Source: Methylomarinovum tepidoasis (lineage in GTDB: Bacteria; Pseudomonadota; Gammaproteobacteria; Methylococcales; Methylothermaceae). From it: a stretch of 64,000 bases of DNA. The stretch's first letter is position 1; each line of letters begins with the position of its first letter. Under the pieces are notes generated by a model, which searched no databases, was not told where the DNA came from, and was given only the letters and a program-made list of their open reading frames with translations. Below are positions 24,979 through 32,645 of the stretch, in pieces. Made by a program: the position numbers and the translations under genes. Location of the stretch: contig NZ_AP024718.1 in assembly GCF_030294985.1 (NCBI RefSeq), forward strand, positions 1,317,001 to 1,381,000. Direction: 5' to 3'.

Positions 24979-27624
24979 TCAGTGACGCTGCTGATACAGA
25001 TGGATGAACAGGGGAATGACGAAGCGGCTGCCGAAGCGCTCGATGGGCTCTCCCAGGACTTTCCAAAGCTCGGCCATCCGGCGGCGGCGTTCCTGGTCAC
25101 TCAACCCGCGCATCCGCTCCAGCATCCTGAAGGTGCGGTAGCTGAACCAGGATTTCCAGATGGCGTTCTCGGGCCGCTCGTGCACGTTTCCAGCCAGGTG
25201 AGCCAGTTCCTGGAGGCGGTACAGATAGGCGGTGCTGAGGTCGAGATCGCAGTGTTCGATCCCTTCCTTGACCTGCCACAGCTGTTCGAACTCGTCCCAG
25301 GAGACGCTCTGGTGGAACAGGGTGACGGCGTTCTTTCCCGGAAGGGCCTTGGCGTCTTCCAGGGCGTCTTCGGCCGTCTTTCCCAGTTGCCGCACCGGCT
25401 GGCCGGGTTTGGTCATGGACAGCCCGGCGGAAAAATGCAGCCCGGGATTTTTCGCCACGTAACGATGGAAGCGGTCGCGCATGTCGCGGGCCAGGCGGAT
25501 GGTGCTGTACCACGGGCCGATGAGGAAAAAGTCGTCGCCGCCGGCGAATACGGTGTAGGTGTCTCGATAGTGTTCCCGGCAGTACCAGGGCAGCCATACG
25601 GCGAAAAAGGCGTTCATCTGCCGCGACAGGCTGGCCCATTTGGCAAAGCTCGGCTGTTCCAGGCCCTTCTGGAAGATCAGTCCCAGATTGTCCACGTCCC
25701 CCTTGAGCACCGTCAGCGCCTCGGTGCCGACCCAGCCGTCGCCTTCCGGGCGCAGGTCGTCGCGGGCCAGGTGCTCAAAGGTCTTGGGGGCCCTGGGGTC
25801 CCAGTCTCCAGGGAGCTCGATGTCCCGGTAGCGGTCACGGTCGTACTGGTTCAAATCGCCGAGCAGGGGGACATAGGCGTTGATGAAACGGCGGGCGTAA
25901 CCGGAAAACAGCGGTGTCCGTTTGCCCTGCGGCAGGCTGAAATCCCAGGCCCGCCGCAGCGCCCCCTCCCTCACCAGGGGGCCGAACCTGCCGCTGGCCT
26001 CCTCGGGACCGGTGAAGCTGATGTGGTAACCGAACAAGTCGAGCCGCAGGGTATGGTGATCGATGGCGCGGGTCGTCACCAGCAGGCGGTCGTGGTGGGC
26101 CAGCCATTTGCCGGTATCGATCTGGTCGGCGGCCAGGGGGCTGATGTACCGGTTTTCGGCGCCTTCCAGCTTTTCGCTGGCCGGCGAGCGGCCGTCGATG
26201 GCGCAGACGCCCTTTTCGTTGTCGAAGGCATCAAGAAAACCCTTGAACACCGCTTCCGGCGCCTGCGGGGCGCACAGGTTCAGACGCTGGGACTTTTTGT
26301 CCTCCAGGCGATCGAACAGGCGCTTTAAGAGCCTTGCGAACGGGCGCTCCGTCTCGCCGCGGCGGTGGAGGAAATCGTTGCAGCAGGCCGCCTGCCAGGC
26401 GATGCCGATGCCGGAGGCGGCGTAGGTCCGCTCCAGGAACCAGCGGTCGAATTGCCGCTGGATGGCCGCCAGCCGCCGGCGCACCGCCTCGGTGTTGGGG
26501 GCGACGATGAGGAATTTGCCGGCGGCGTTTATCACCTGACTGGTGGGCGGCAGGCCCAATTCTTCGAGAATCCTTAAGGCGGCGCATTCGCACAGCAGGG
26601 AAACGTAGAAGGAACGCCCCCGCAGCAATTTGGCCGCCTGGCGCTGGGTTTCGCCGCCGCTGGTGAAGATGAAGTCCTGGATGCCGTAGAAATCGCCGAG
26701 CACCAGCAGGAACTTGTTCTCGTCCCAGTCGCTGCGGGTGCGCATCGCTTCCGCTGCGGCCTTCGGGTCGTCGCCGCGGTCGTCGTGCCAGCGCCACAGC
26801 GCCGTGGCCAGGGCCGAGGCGGTGCGGGAATGGTCGTAGAGGGACACCTCCGGGCGCACCTTGCCGGCGGTGGCGGCGGGAACGGCATGGGCGAAGGCGG
26901 CCCACAGGGAATCGAAATGGTCCAGCCACAGGGCCCAGTCGTCTCGGTGGCTGGCCGGAATCTCCTTCAGGGCCCGGCGGAAGCCGTCCCACAGGCGGCG
27001 GTATTCCGCCTGGGCGGCCTGGCGGTCGTTGCCTTCGCAGGCGTCCGCCGGCTGGGGGAACAGGGCCGCGACGCTCAGGGGCTCGAGGGGATAACGCCAG
27101 CGGAAATCGGCCCGGTTCCGAGGGGCCTCGCCGTCCAGGCGGATCTGCTCGAACAGGGTCAGAAGGCGGGCGGTGTAGTGGTCGCGGCCGGTGCTGGCGC
27201 CTTCCTCGGCCTGGTTGTAACGGTCGAATTCCTCCCGTTCGAAACCGGAGGCCACCCGGTCGGCGGTGGCGACGATCCATTGCAGGAAGGTTTGCGGTTT
27301 GTGATGCATCGCCGCGGCGTTGATGAGGGAATCGTCCACGTTCCTTTCCCCCCAGGCGGCGAAGGGAGAGACGTCGCGCCCTTTGAGCGGTGGCAGATCG
27401 TCCTCGATCAAATCCAGGGCGATGGCCGTATAGGCGGCGTGGACGTGGGACCAGCGCCCGTTCCAGCCCGGGCAGTACTGCTGCTTGTTGCGATCGGCTA
27501 CCGAGTTTCCCTCGGCGTCTTTGGCCTCGGCCTCCCCGATCCGCGCCCGCTCGGCCAGTTTGCCCAGGTCGTGGACGTAGGCGGCAAAGGCCACCCGGCA
27601 GCTTGGTTCCAGCTTGGTTTTCAT
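24979..27624 (-). CDS. csm1: Type III-A Cas10/Csm1, HD nuclease and cyclic oligoadenylate synthase
   Basis: An 881-residue large subunit. The HD nuclease motif is AYVHDLGKLAE (H18, D19), with HHKPQTF as a further metal site. Two GGDEF-like palm domains follow; the second has the active VFAGGDDFFLIGPW (GGDD at about 695-698) and its partner LKGDVDNLGLIF. Cas10 with intact HD and GGDD is expected to cut ssDNA and to make cyclic oligoadenylates when target RNA binds. It heads the leftward csm operon, divergent from a toxin-antitoxin pair, so its promoter lies in 27625-27738. Confidence 0.96.
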   Translation of the reverse strand: MKTKLEPSCRVAFAAYVHDLGKLAERARIGEAEAKDAEGNSVADRNKQQYCPGWNGRWSHVHAAYTAIALDLIEDDLPPLKGRDVSPFAAWGERNVDDSLINAAAMHHKPQTFLQWIVATADRVASGFEREEFDRYNQAEEGASTGRDHYTARLLTLFEQIRLDGEAPRNRADFRWRYPLEPLSVAALFPQPADACEGNDRQAAQAEYRRLWDGFRRALKEIPASHRDDWALWLDHFDSLWAAFAHAVPAATAGKVRPEVSLYDHSRTASALATALWRWHDDRGDDPKAAAEAMRTRSDWDENKFLLVLGDFYGIQDFIFTSGGETQRQAAKLLRGRSFYVSLLCECAALRILEELGLPPTSQVINAAGKFLIVAPNTEAVRRRLAAIQRQFDRWFLERTYAASGIGIAWQAACCNDFLHRRGETERPFARLLKRLFDRLEDKKSQRLNLCAPQAPEAVFKGFLDAFDNEKGVCAIDGRSPASEKLEGAENRYISPLAADQIDTGKWLAHHDRLLVTTRAIDHHTLRLDLFGYHISFTGPEEASGRFGPLVREGALRRAWDFSLPQGKRTPLFSGYARRFINAYVPLLGDLNQYDRDRYRDIELPGDWDPRAPKTFEHLARDDLRPEGDGWVGTEALTVLKGDVDNLGLIFQKGLEQPSFAKWASLSRQMNAFFAVWLPWYCREHYRDTYTVFAGGDDFFLIGPWYSTIRLARDMRDRFHRYVAKNPGLHFSAGLSMTKPGQPVRQLGKTAEDALEDAKALPGKNAVTLFHQSVSWDEFEQLWQVKEGIEHCDLDLSTAYLYRLQELAHLAGNVHERPENAIWKSWFSYRTFRMLERMRGLSDQERRRRMAELWKVLGEPIERFGSRFVIPLFIHLYQQRH

Positions 27625-27676
27625 GGCGCCAGTCCTTCGCCCCCATGCCTGGGGCTGACGGCGTTGAGAAACATCA

Positions 27677-27705
27677 TTGCCTTGCTTTGAAACATGGTCT
27701 AGTAT
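27677..27705 (+). promoter_or_regulatory. Candidate promoter of the Phd/PIN toxin-antitoxin operon
   Basis: TTGCCT at 27677-27682, a 17-bp spacer, and TAGTAT at 27700-27705, about 34 bases before the antitoxin start. The same short intergenic stretch must also serve csm1 on the other strand. Confidence 0.5.
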
Positions 27706-27738
27706 CCCCTCGGTTGGTCAATTAGGAGGTCATTGTCA

Positions 27739-28032
27739 ATGAAAATCGTCAACGTGCACGAGGCCAAGGCGCATCTGTCCGAATATCTTGCCGCCGTGGA
27801 GCGGGGCGAGGAAATCGTCATCGCCCGGCGCAACAGGCCGGTGGCGCGGTTGGTGGCGGTGGCGCCCGAGCAGCCGAAGAAGTGCCGTCCCTTTGGTCTG
27901 GCCAGAGGCATGGGCCATGTGCCCGAGGATTTCAATGACCCGCTGGACGACGAAGACCTGGCCCTGTTCACCGGTGAAAAGATGCTGCCCGGCGACCCGC
28001 TCAATCCTGCCTGGAAGCCGGAGAAACCGTGA
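27739..28032 (+). CDS. Phd/YefM-type antitoxin
   Basis: A 97-residue protein. MKIVNVHEAKAHLSEYLAAV and the following GEEIVIARRNRPVARLVAV form the Phd/YefM DNA-binding N-terminal fold; the acidic C-terminal tail (EDFNDPLDDEDLALF) would wrap the toxin. The ATG at 27739 follows TAGGAGGT; a TTG at 27733 is also possible. It is coupled to the PIN toxin by a GTGA overlap and probably autorepresses the operon. Confidence 0.88.
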   Translation: MKIVNVHEAKAHLSEYLAAVERGEEIVIARRNRPVARLVAVAPEQPKKCRPFGLARGMGHVPEDFNDPLDDEDLALFTGEKMLPGDPLNPAWKPEKP

Positions 28033-28424
28033 ATTTGTTGCTCGATACCTGCACCTTTCTCTGGATGATCTGGGACGAACCCAAGATTCGTCCCGCGATA
28101 CGCAAGCTGCTTATCGACCCAGACAATACGCTGTTTCTCAGCACTATTTCGTTGTGGGAGGCCACTGCGAAATATGCCGCAGGGCGGCTGGAAATTCGGG
28201 CGCCGGGTCCAGCCTGGCGTCACTTGGTTGAACAACGTGATGCCCATGACATCAGGCCTCTGTTGCTTGATGAAACCAGCGTGGCGCACGTGGAAACCCT
28301 GCCATTCGTACACAAAGATCCCTTCGACCGCCTGCTCATCTGTCAGGCCATCGAACATGGCCTGGCCATCGTCACGCCGGACGATCACATCCGCCGCTAT
28401 CCGATCAAAACCGTCTGGGAGTAA
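28029..28424 (+). CDS. PIN domain toxin (VapC-like)
   Basis: A 131-residue PIN nuclease of the subgroup paired with Phd-type antitoxins: NLLLDTCTFLWMIWDEPK, STISLWEATAKYAAGRLEI, and HKDPFDRLLICQAIEHGLAIVTPD carry the acidic residues of the active site. It begins with GTG inside the antitoxin stop. The pair sits between csm1 and csx16 and is a separate system from the PIN pair inside the csm operon. Confidence 0.9.
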   Translation: MNLLLDTCTFLWMIWDEPKIRPAIRKLLIDPDNTLFLSTISLWEATAKYAAGRLEIRAPGPAWRHLVEQRDAHDIRPLLLDETSVAHVETLPFVHKDPFDRLLICQAIEHGLAIVTPDDHIRRYPIKTVWE

Positions 28425-28465
28425 CCCGGACATCGCCACCTGCCCCGCTCGAAACGGTTGCAACC

Positions 28466-28792
28466 TTACGCCGTTCCTTGGATTTTGCGAATCTCATATT
28501 CCTCCAGCCTGGCCCCATATTTGTCCAGCTCCTCGGCGCTCAGCTCCCGCCCCCGGGCCTCGGGGGGAATCTCCAATGACAAGTGTAGATACCTCGCCCC
28601 GCGGCGGCACACTTGGGCGGCCAGATGGACCGGCAGGGTGCCGATGACGGTGTCGCCCGGCTGGATCTCTTCCACATCCAGATGATCCACCTGGCGGTCG
28701 ATCCGAAGCCCCTGCCGCCGGGCCCATTCCACCGCCCCCGGATGGCGGGAGACGAAAAAGGTGGTGCGGCAGTTTGGCTGGGTTTCGCGCAT
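28466..28792 (-). CDS. csx16: CRISPR-associated protein Csx16
   Basis: A 108-residue protein with the Csx16 (TIGR02620) pattern: TTFFVSRHPGAVEWARRQG, VDHLDVEEIQPGDTVIGTLP, VHLAAQVCRRGARYLHLSLE and ELSAEELDKYGARLEEY. Csx16 occurs only with type III systems; recent work places it among cyclic-oligoadenylate-degrading ring nucleases, which I recall but cannot check here. It lies between the PIN toxin (convergent) and the CARF gene on the same strand 31 bp upstream, so csx16 and the CARF gene are probably cotranscribed. Confidence 0.85.
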   Translation of the reverse strand: MRETQPNCRTTFFVSRHPGAVEWARRQGLRIDRQVDHLDVEEIQPGDTVIGTLPVHLAAQVCRRGARYLHLSLEIPPEARGRELSAEELDKYGARLEEYEIRKIQGTA

Positions 28793-28823
28793 GACCGGCT
28801 TTCCTTGGATGATGGTGATGGAG

Positions 28824-30008
28824 TCAATGGTGGCCTGCCGGCGGCGGCCTGTCAGCGGTGGCAGGCTTGCCGTCCAGGGTCTGGTAACAGATGGCCTCAG
28901 GCGGCAGCCTGAGGCGGTAACGGCGGGGGCGGGCGCCGCCGTCGTGGATGAGATAGGGCCCGGCCGCCGGTCCCAGGGCCTTTCTCAAGGCCCGGTGCAG
29001 CTTGGCCTTGCGCTGGGAAAAGTAGTCCCCGTCCATGCCGTTTGCCAGCGCCCTTTCGGTGCTTTCCCGGTCTTCCAGCTCGCCCCCGCGGATCAGCCGG
29101 TATTCCGCCAGGAAAAGCCGGCCCCATTCGGGATCGGGCACGCCCTTGGGCGGCGCCTGCAGCGGGGATTCTTCGGCCAGGGCGCGGCGGGCGAAAACGC
29201 TCAGCAATGCCAGGTCCGCCGGGCGCAGAGGAACGATCCGGCCGGCAGCCTGAATGCGTTGGCCGGCCAGGTCGATGACCAGCCGGGGCGGCGCCAGCGC
29301 CCTGCGGGCGGCCGTCACCGCCTCGCAAAAGCGGACTTCCCCGTGCAGCAGCCGCTCATCGAAGCCGTGGCGCAGGCTGACGAAGGGAATCTCCGCCAGG
29401 GTCACCTCGGCCTGCTTGCAGTCCAGGGGGATCTGCCGCTTGTCGAGGGAATGGACGATGCGCTGGCAGGGGGTGGGATAGAAGAACTGGGGGTGGGACT
29501 CGAACGGCGGCGACACCAGCACGTGGCTGAGCCGGTCCTGGGGACGGCCGAACAGGGATAGGGCGTAACCGGCGTAATAGCCCAGGGTCTTGCGGCCGCC
29601 GGCGATGGAGACGTGGAGGGCGGCATCGGGATCGGCGCTCAGTTCCCTGACCGTGTTGGCGAGAAAATCGGCGGCGCTTTCGTTGTCGGCGGGGGTGCGG
29701 ATGTCCTCCAGGGGCCGGCCGTCGGGGCCGGGAATGACGCGGATCCGGCCGCCGTCGAAGGCGATGTCCGGCAGGTCGTAGTCCCGCCGCAGGCGGTGGA
29801 ACCAGCCGGGCTCCTCGGAGAGCAGGTCGAGGCGGACGTACTCGGCCCCGGCGCTGGTGGTGACGACCACGATTTCCGTGGGCACGAAGGCAGGCCGGCG
29901 GCGGACCGCCAGGGCATACAGGGTCTCGGTGACCACCTGGGGGGACAGGCCCGTGACCGCCAGCAGAATGCGGCGGGGATAGGTTTCGGGACGGTTCGGG
30001 TCGGGCAA
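28824..30008 (-). CDS. NE0113-family CARF protein (TIGR02584) with winged-helix-like C-terminus
   Basis: A 394-residue protein. The CARF N-terminal half has RRILLAVTGLSPQVVTETL, VVTTSAGAEYVRLDLL and the ligand-loop HVSIAGGRKTLGYYAGYAL. The C-terminal part (IDLAGQRIQAAGRIVPLRPA, then KAKLHRALRKALGP and PRRYRLRLPP) looks like an OmpR-type winged helix. This suggests a cyclic-nucleotide-controlled regulator rather than an RNase. The TTG at 30008 is chosen because GGAGG lies 6 bases upstream; the open frame extends to a TTG at 30098 without a ribosome site. It is divergent from the dual-OB/DUF488 operon. Confidence 0.8.
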   Translation of the reverse strand: MPDPNRPETYPRRILLAVTGLSPQVVTETLYALAVRRRPAFVPTEIVVVTTSAGAEYVRLDLLSEEPGWFHRLRRDYDLPDIAFDGGRIRVIPGPDGRPLEDIRTPADNESAADFLANTVRELSADPDAALHVSIAGGRKTLGYYAGYALSLFGRPQDRLSHVLVSPPFESHPQFFYPTPCQRIVHSLDKRQIPLDCKQAEVTLAEIPFVSLRHGFDERLLHGEVRFCEAVTAARRALAPPRLVIDLAGQRIQAAGRIVPLRPADLALLSVFARRALAEESPLQAPPKGVPDPEWGRLFLAEYRLIRGGELEDRESTERALANGMDGDYFSQRKAKLHRALRKALGPAAGPYLIHDGGARPRRYRLRLPPEAICYQTLDGKPATADRPPPAGHH

Positions 30009-30150
30009 GGCGGGCCTCCGGCTGAAATCGCTTCGCCGGCTAGCGTAAAGGATGCGGGGCCGGTCTGACAACGCCGGCAAGCCTGCCGCTTCTGACAAAT
30101 GGCGCCCGCTTTTCCAAAATGCCCTCCGTTCTCACTGCAACGGGGGCGTT

Positions 30151-30774
30151 ATGTTGCGCGTTTCGATCGTCTGTCTGGCCAATTCCTACAAGCACCAAGG
30201 TTCCTGCATCGCCGGGAAAATCTGGGACGGAAGCCGGCCCGGCCAGTGGGTCCGTCCGGTCGCTGACGCCGGCGGCGGGGCGCTGCCACGGCGGGCGCTT
30301 CAGCCCGGCGCCGTCGTCGAAATGCCTTTGGCCGGCCGGGTTCCTCTTGGGCATCAACGGGAAAATTACCTGCTCGGAGAAGGCCATTGGCGTATGTTAG
30401 GCCACCTGCCCTGGTCCGGGTTGACGGATTTTCTCGATCCTCCGGCGCCTTTGTGGCAGTCCGGCCATCACAGCAGCTGTGGCCTGAATGACCGGGTGCC
30501 TGCCGGAACCGCCTCCGAGTCCCTGCGTCTGATCGCCGTGGACCGGCTGGATCTGACCGTCACCGACGAAGGCAAACTGCGCGGCCAATTCCGCTACCAG
30601 GGCATGGACTACGATCTTTGCGTCACGGACCGCCGCTGGCGGTGCTGCCATGTCCGCTATCTGTGCGGGCGGCCTTTGCAGAACGTAATCCTCTGCATCA
30701 GTTTGGGGGAGGACTTCAAGGGTTATTGTTATAAACTCATCGCTGCCATCCTATGGGAACGACGTTACCGATGA
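30151..30774 (+). CDS. Dual OB-fold (DuOB) domain protein
   Basis: A 207-residue protein starting MLRVSIVCLANSYKHQGSCI with GKIWDGSRPGQWVRPV next, the pattern of the dual-OB family often found with DUF488 genes. HQRENYLLGEGHW and a C-terminal CVTDRRW...LCISLGEDFKGYCYKLIAAI complete it. Nucleic-acid binding is inferred from the OB folds. The ATG at 30151 is preferred over in-frame codons from 30052 because these fall in the divergent promoter. Its stop overlaps the DUF488 start (ATGA). It opens the rightward operon that continues into the cas adaptation genes. Confidence 0.72.
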   Translation: MLRVSIVCLANSYKHQGSCIAGKIWDGSRPGQWVRPVADAGGGALPRRALQPGAVVEMPLAGRVPLGHQRENYLLGEGHWRMLGHLPWSGLTDFLDPPAPLWQSGHHSSCGLNDRVPAGTASESLRLIAVDRLDLTVTDEGKLRGQFRYQGMDYDLCVTDRRWRCCHVRYLCGRPLQNVILCISLGEDFKGYCYKLIAAILWERRYR

Positions 30775-31361
30775 TTTACACGATCGGCCACTCCAGCCAC
30801 GAACCGGACGCCCTGTTGACGTTGTTGCGCCGCCATGGCGTCACTGCGGTCGCCGATGTGCGCTCCCAGCCCTACAGCCGGCGCTTCCCCCATTACAGCC
30901 GGAAGGCGTTGAAGGGCTGGCTGCAGGAACAGGGCATCGCCTACGTCTTTCTGGGCAGGGAACTGGGCGGCCGTAGCGCTGATCCGGACCATTACGACGA
31001 AACCGGCCGGGTGGATTACGGGAAACTCGCCGCCAGTGAGCCTTTCCGTAGCGGCATCGACCGCCTGCGCCAGGGGATGGCGGCCTACCGGATCGCCCTG
31101 CTGTGCGCCGAACGCGACCCGCTGGACTGCCACCGCGGCCTGCTGATCGCCCCCCGGCTGCAGGAGGCGGGCGTCGAGGTGGGGCACATTCTGGCCGACG
31201 GCGGGCTGGAACCGCATCGGCAGACGGAAGAGCGGCTGCTGTCCCTTTTGGGTCTGGCCGACGATCTGTTCGGGGAGCCGCGCGCGCAGCGGCTCATGCT
31301 CGCCTACCGCCGCCGGGCGGAGGAAGCCGCCTACCGGAAACCCACAGGAGGCCGCCCGTGA
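30771..31361 (+). CDS. DUF488 family protein (first copy)
   Basis: A 196-residue protein with the DUF488 marks MIYTIGHSSHEPDALLTLLR, VADVRSQPYSRRFPHYS, YVFLGRELGGR and LLCAERDPLDCHRGLLIAPRL. The conserved Cys/Glu/Arg/Asp-Cys-His cluster suggests an enzyme, and the family is often placed among predicted nucleic-acid-processing or defence proteins, without an established reaction. The start at 30771 overlaps the dual-OB stop. It is followed by a second, diverged DUF488 gene. Confidence 0.88.
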   Translation: MIYTIGHSSHEPDALLTLLRRHGVTAVADVRSQPYSRRFPHYSRKALKGWLQEQGIAYVFLGRELGGRSADPDHYDETGRVDYGKLAASEPFRSGIDRLRQGMAAYRIALLCAERDPLDCHRGLLIAPRLQEAGVEVGHILADGGLEPHRQTEERLLSLLGLADDLFGEPRAQRLMLAYRRRAEEAAYRKPTGGRP

Positions 31362-31792
31362 AAGTGTTCACCATCGGTTTCACCCAAAAAAGCGCCGAGG
31401 CATTCTTCGGCCGGTTGCAGCAGGCCGGCGTCAAGCGCCTGCTCGACATCCGCCTCAATCCCGGCTCCCAGCTGGCCGGTTTCGCCAAGCAGCGCGATCT
31501 GCCGTTCTTTCTCCGCGCCCTGGCCGGCATCGACTACCGCCATCTGCCGGAGCTGGCCCCGACCCGCGCCATTCTGGACGCCTACAAGAAGCACGGCGGC
31601 GCTTGGGCCGAGTATGAGCGCCGCTTTCTGGCCCTGCTGCGGGAGCGGCAGGTGGAGTCGCGTTTCGCCCCGGCGCTGTTCGAATCGGCCTGCCTGCTCT
31701 GCAGCGAGCCCACCCCGCAGCACTGCCACCGGCGGCTGGTGGCGGAATACCTGCAACGGCACTGGTCCGGCCTGGAAATCGTTCACCTTTGA
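31358..31792 (+). CDS. DUF488 family protein (second, shorter copy)
   Basis: A 144-residue paralogue: VFTIGFTQKSAEAFFGRLQ, LLDIRLNPGSQLAGFAKQRD and ACLLCSEPTPQHCHRRLVAEYL. It keeps the C-x2-(S/A)E-x4-(H/D)CHR cluster. It begins with GTG at 31358 overlapping the first DUF488 stop. The two belong to different DUF488 subgroups, which suggests they act together rather than being a recent tandem duplication. Confidence 0.86.
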   Translation: MKVFTIGFTQKSAEAFFGRLQQAGVKRLLDIRLNPGSQLAGFAKQRDLPFFLRALAGIDYRHLPELAPTRAILDAYKKHGGAWAEYERRFLALLRERQVESRFAPALFESACLLCSEPTPQHCHRRLVAEYLQRHWSGLEIVHL

Positions 31793-31825
31793 CCGTTCCA
31801 CCTTTTCTGGAGAGGCAGCAAGCGC

Positions 31826-32347
31826 ATGTGGTCCGTTTTCGCCGATTTCGTCGTGACCTGGCTCGATCCTGTCGGCGTGGTGCTGGGGCTGATCGCCACC
31901 CTGCCGGTGTTCTGGACCTGGTACGAGGTCGTCTTCGGCGAACGCCGCCGCCGGAAGCGCTGGTTCGACGAGGTGCGCCGTCAGCCGGGCCGGCGCCCGG
32001 CGATCCTGGTGCTGGATCTGCTGCCGGGAAAGGAGATCCGCACCCAGGTGGAGCACTTTCGCGCCCACAGCGACGCCCTCAAGGACATCCCCGAAGAGCG
32101 GGTCTTCGTCATCAGCCGCGAAAAGGCGCTGACGCCGGCGGAGGTTCCCGCCCTGCAGGACGAAATACGCTGCACCGCCAGGCGCATCCTGGCCAGCGGG
32201 GCCGACCGGGTCCACTATTTCCACGCCGGTCCCGCCTTCGCCGCCGCCCTGGTGGGAGCGGAATTCGCCAACGCCGCGCCGTTGTTGCTCTATCATTACC
32301 AGGGCGGCGCCTACCGAAACTTCGGTCCCCTGAGGATGATGCCGTGA
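31826..32347 (+). CDS. Membrane-anchored SAVED-like protein (TM-SAVED candidate)
   Basis: A 173-residue protein. One hydrophobic segment (DPVGVVLGLIATLPVFWTWY, about 14-33) is followed by a very basic stretch (GERRRRKRW). The rest is a Rossmann-like domain: PAILVLDLLPGKEI, EERVFVISREKALTP and, near the end, VHYFHAGPAFAAALVGAEFA with LLLYHYQGGAYRNF. That last pattern resembles SAVED domains, the CARF relatives that sense cyclic nucleotides in CBASS and type III systems. The call is by eye. It lies 33 bp after the DUF488 pair and overlaps the cas2-like start (GTGA). By analogy with Cam1 it could be a membrane effector. Confidence 0.6.
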   Translation: MWSVFADFVVTWLDPVGVVLGLIATLPVFWTWYEVVFGERRRRKRWFDEVRRQPGRRPAILVLDLLPGKEIRTQVEHFRAHSDALKDIPEERVFVISREKALTPAEVPALQDEIRCTARRILASGADRVHYFHAGPAFAAALVGAEFANAAPLLLYHYQGGAYRNFGPLRMMP

Positions 32348-32631
32348 AAATCCACCGCCGTCTGCATCTGGCCGCCTACGACGTCAGCGACGCCAAACGC
32401 CTGCGCGCCGCGCTCCATATCACCCGCCGTTACGCCACCGGGGGCCAGAAGTCGGTGCACGAATGCTGGGTGACGGCGGCGGAGAAAGGCCATCTGATCG
32501 CCGATCTGAGCCAGGTGCTCGACGAGGCCCGCGACCGTCTTCTGATCCTGCGGCTGGATCCCCGCCAGACGGTGACCGCCCTGGGCCGGGCCGTGCCGCC
32601 CGCCGATCCCGAGTGGTTCTACATCGGCTGA
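32344..32631 (+). CDS. cas2: Cas2 family protein (first of two)
   Basis: A 95-residue protein with a ferredoxin-like Cas2 pattern: LHLAAYDVSDAKRLRAALHI carries the conserved Asp after the first strand, followed by YATGGQKSVHECWV and a second strand LLILRLDP. It is the diverged type of Cas2 seen in some proteobacterial type III loci. It starts at GTG 32344 inside the TM-SAVED stop, and lies 14 bp before cas6. A canonical cas2 follows later (35321). Confidence 0.8.
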   Translation: MKIHRRLHLAAYDVSDAKRLRAALHITRRYATGGQKSVHECWVTAAEKGHLIADLSQVLDEARDRLLILRLDPRQTVTALGRAVPPADPEWFYIG

Positions 32632-32645
32632 CGACGGAGGCCGCC

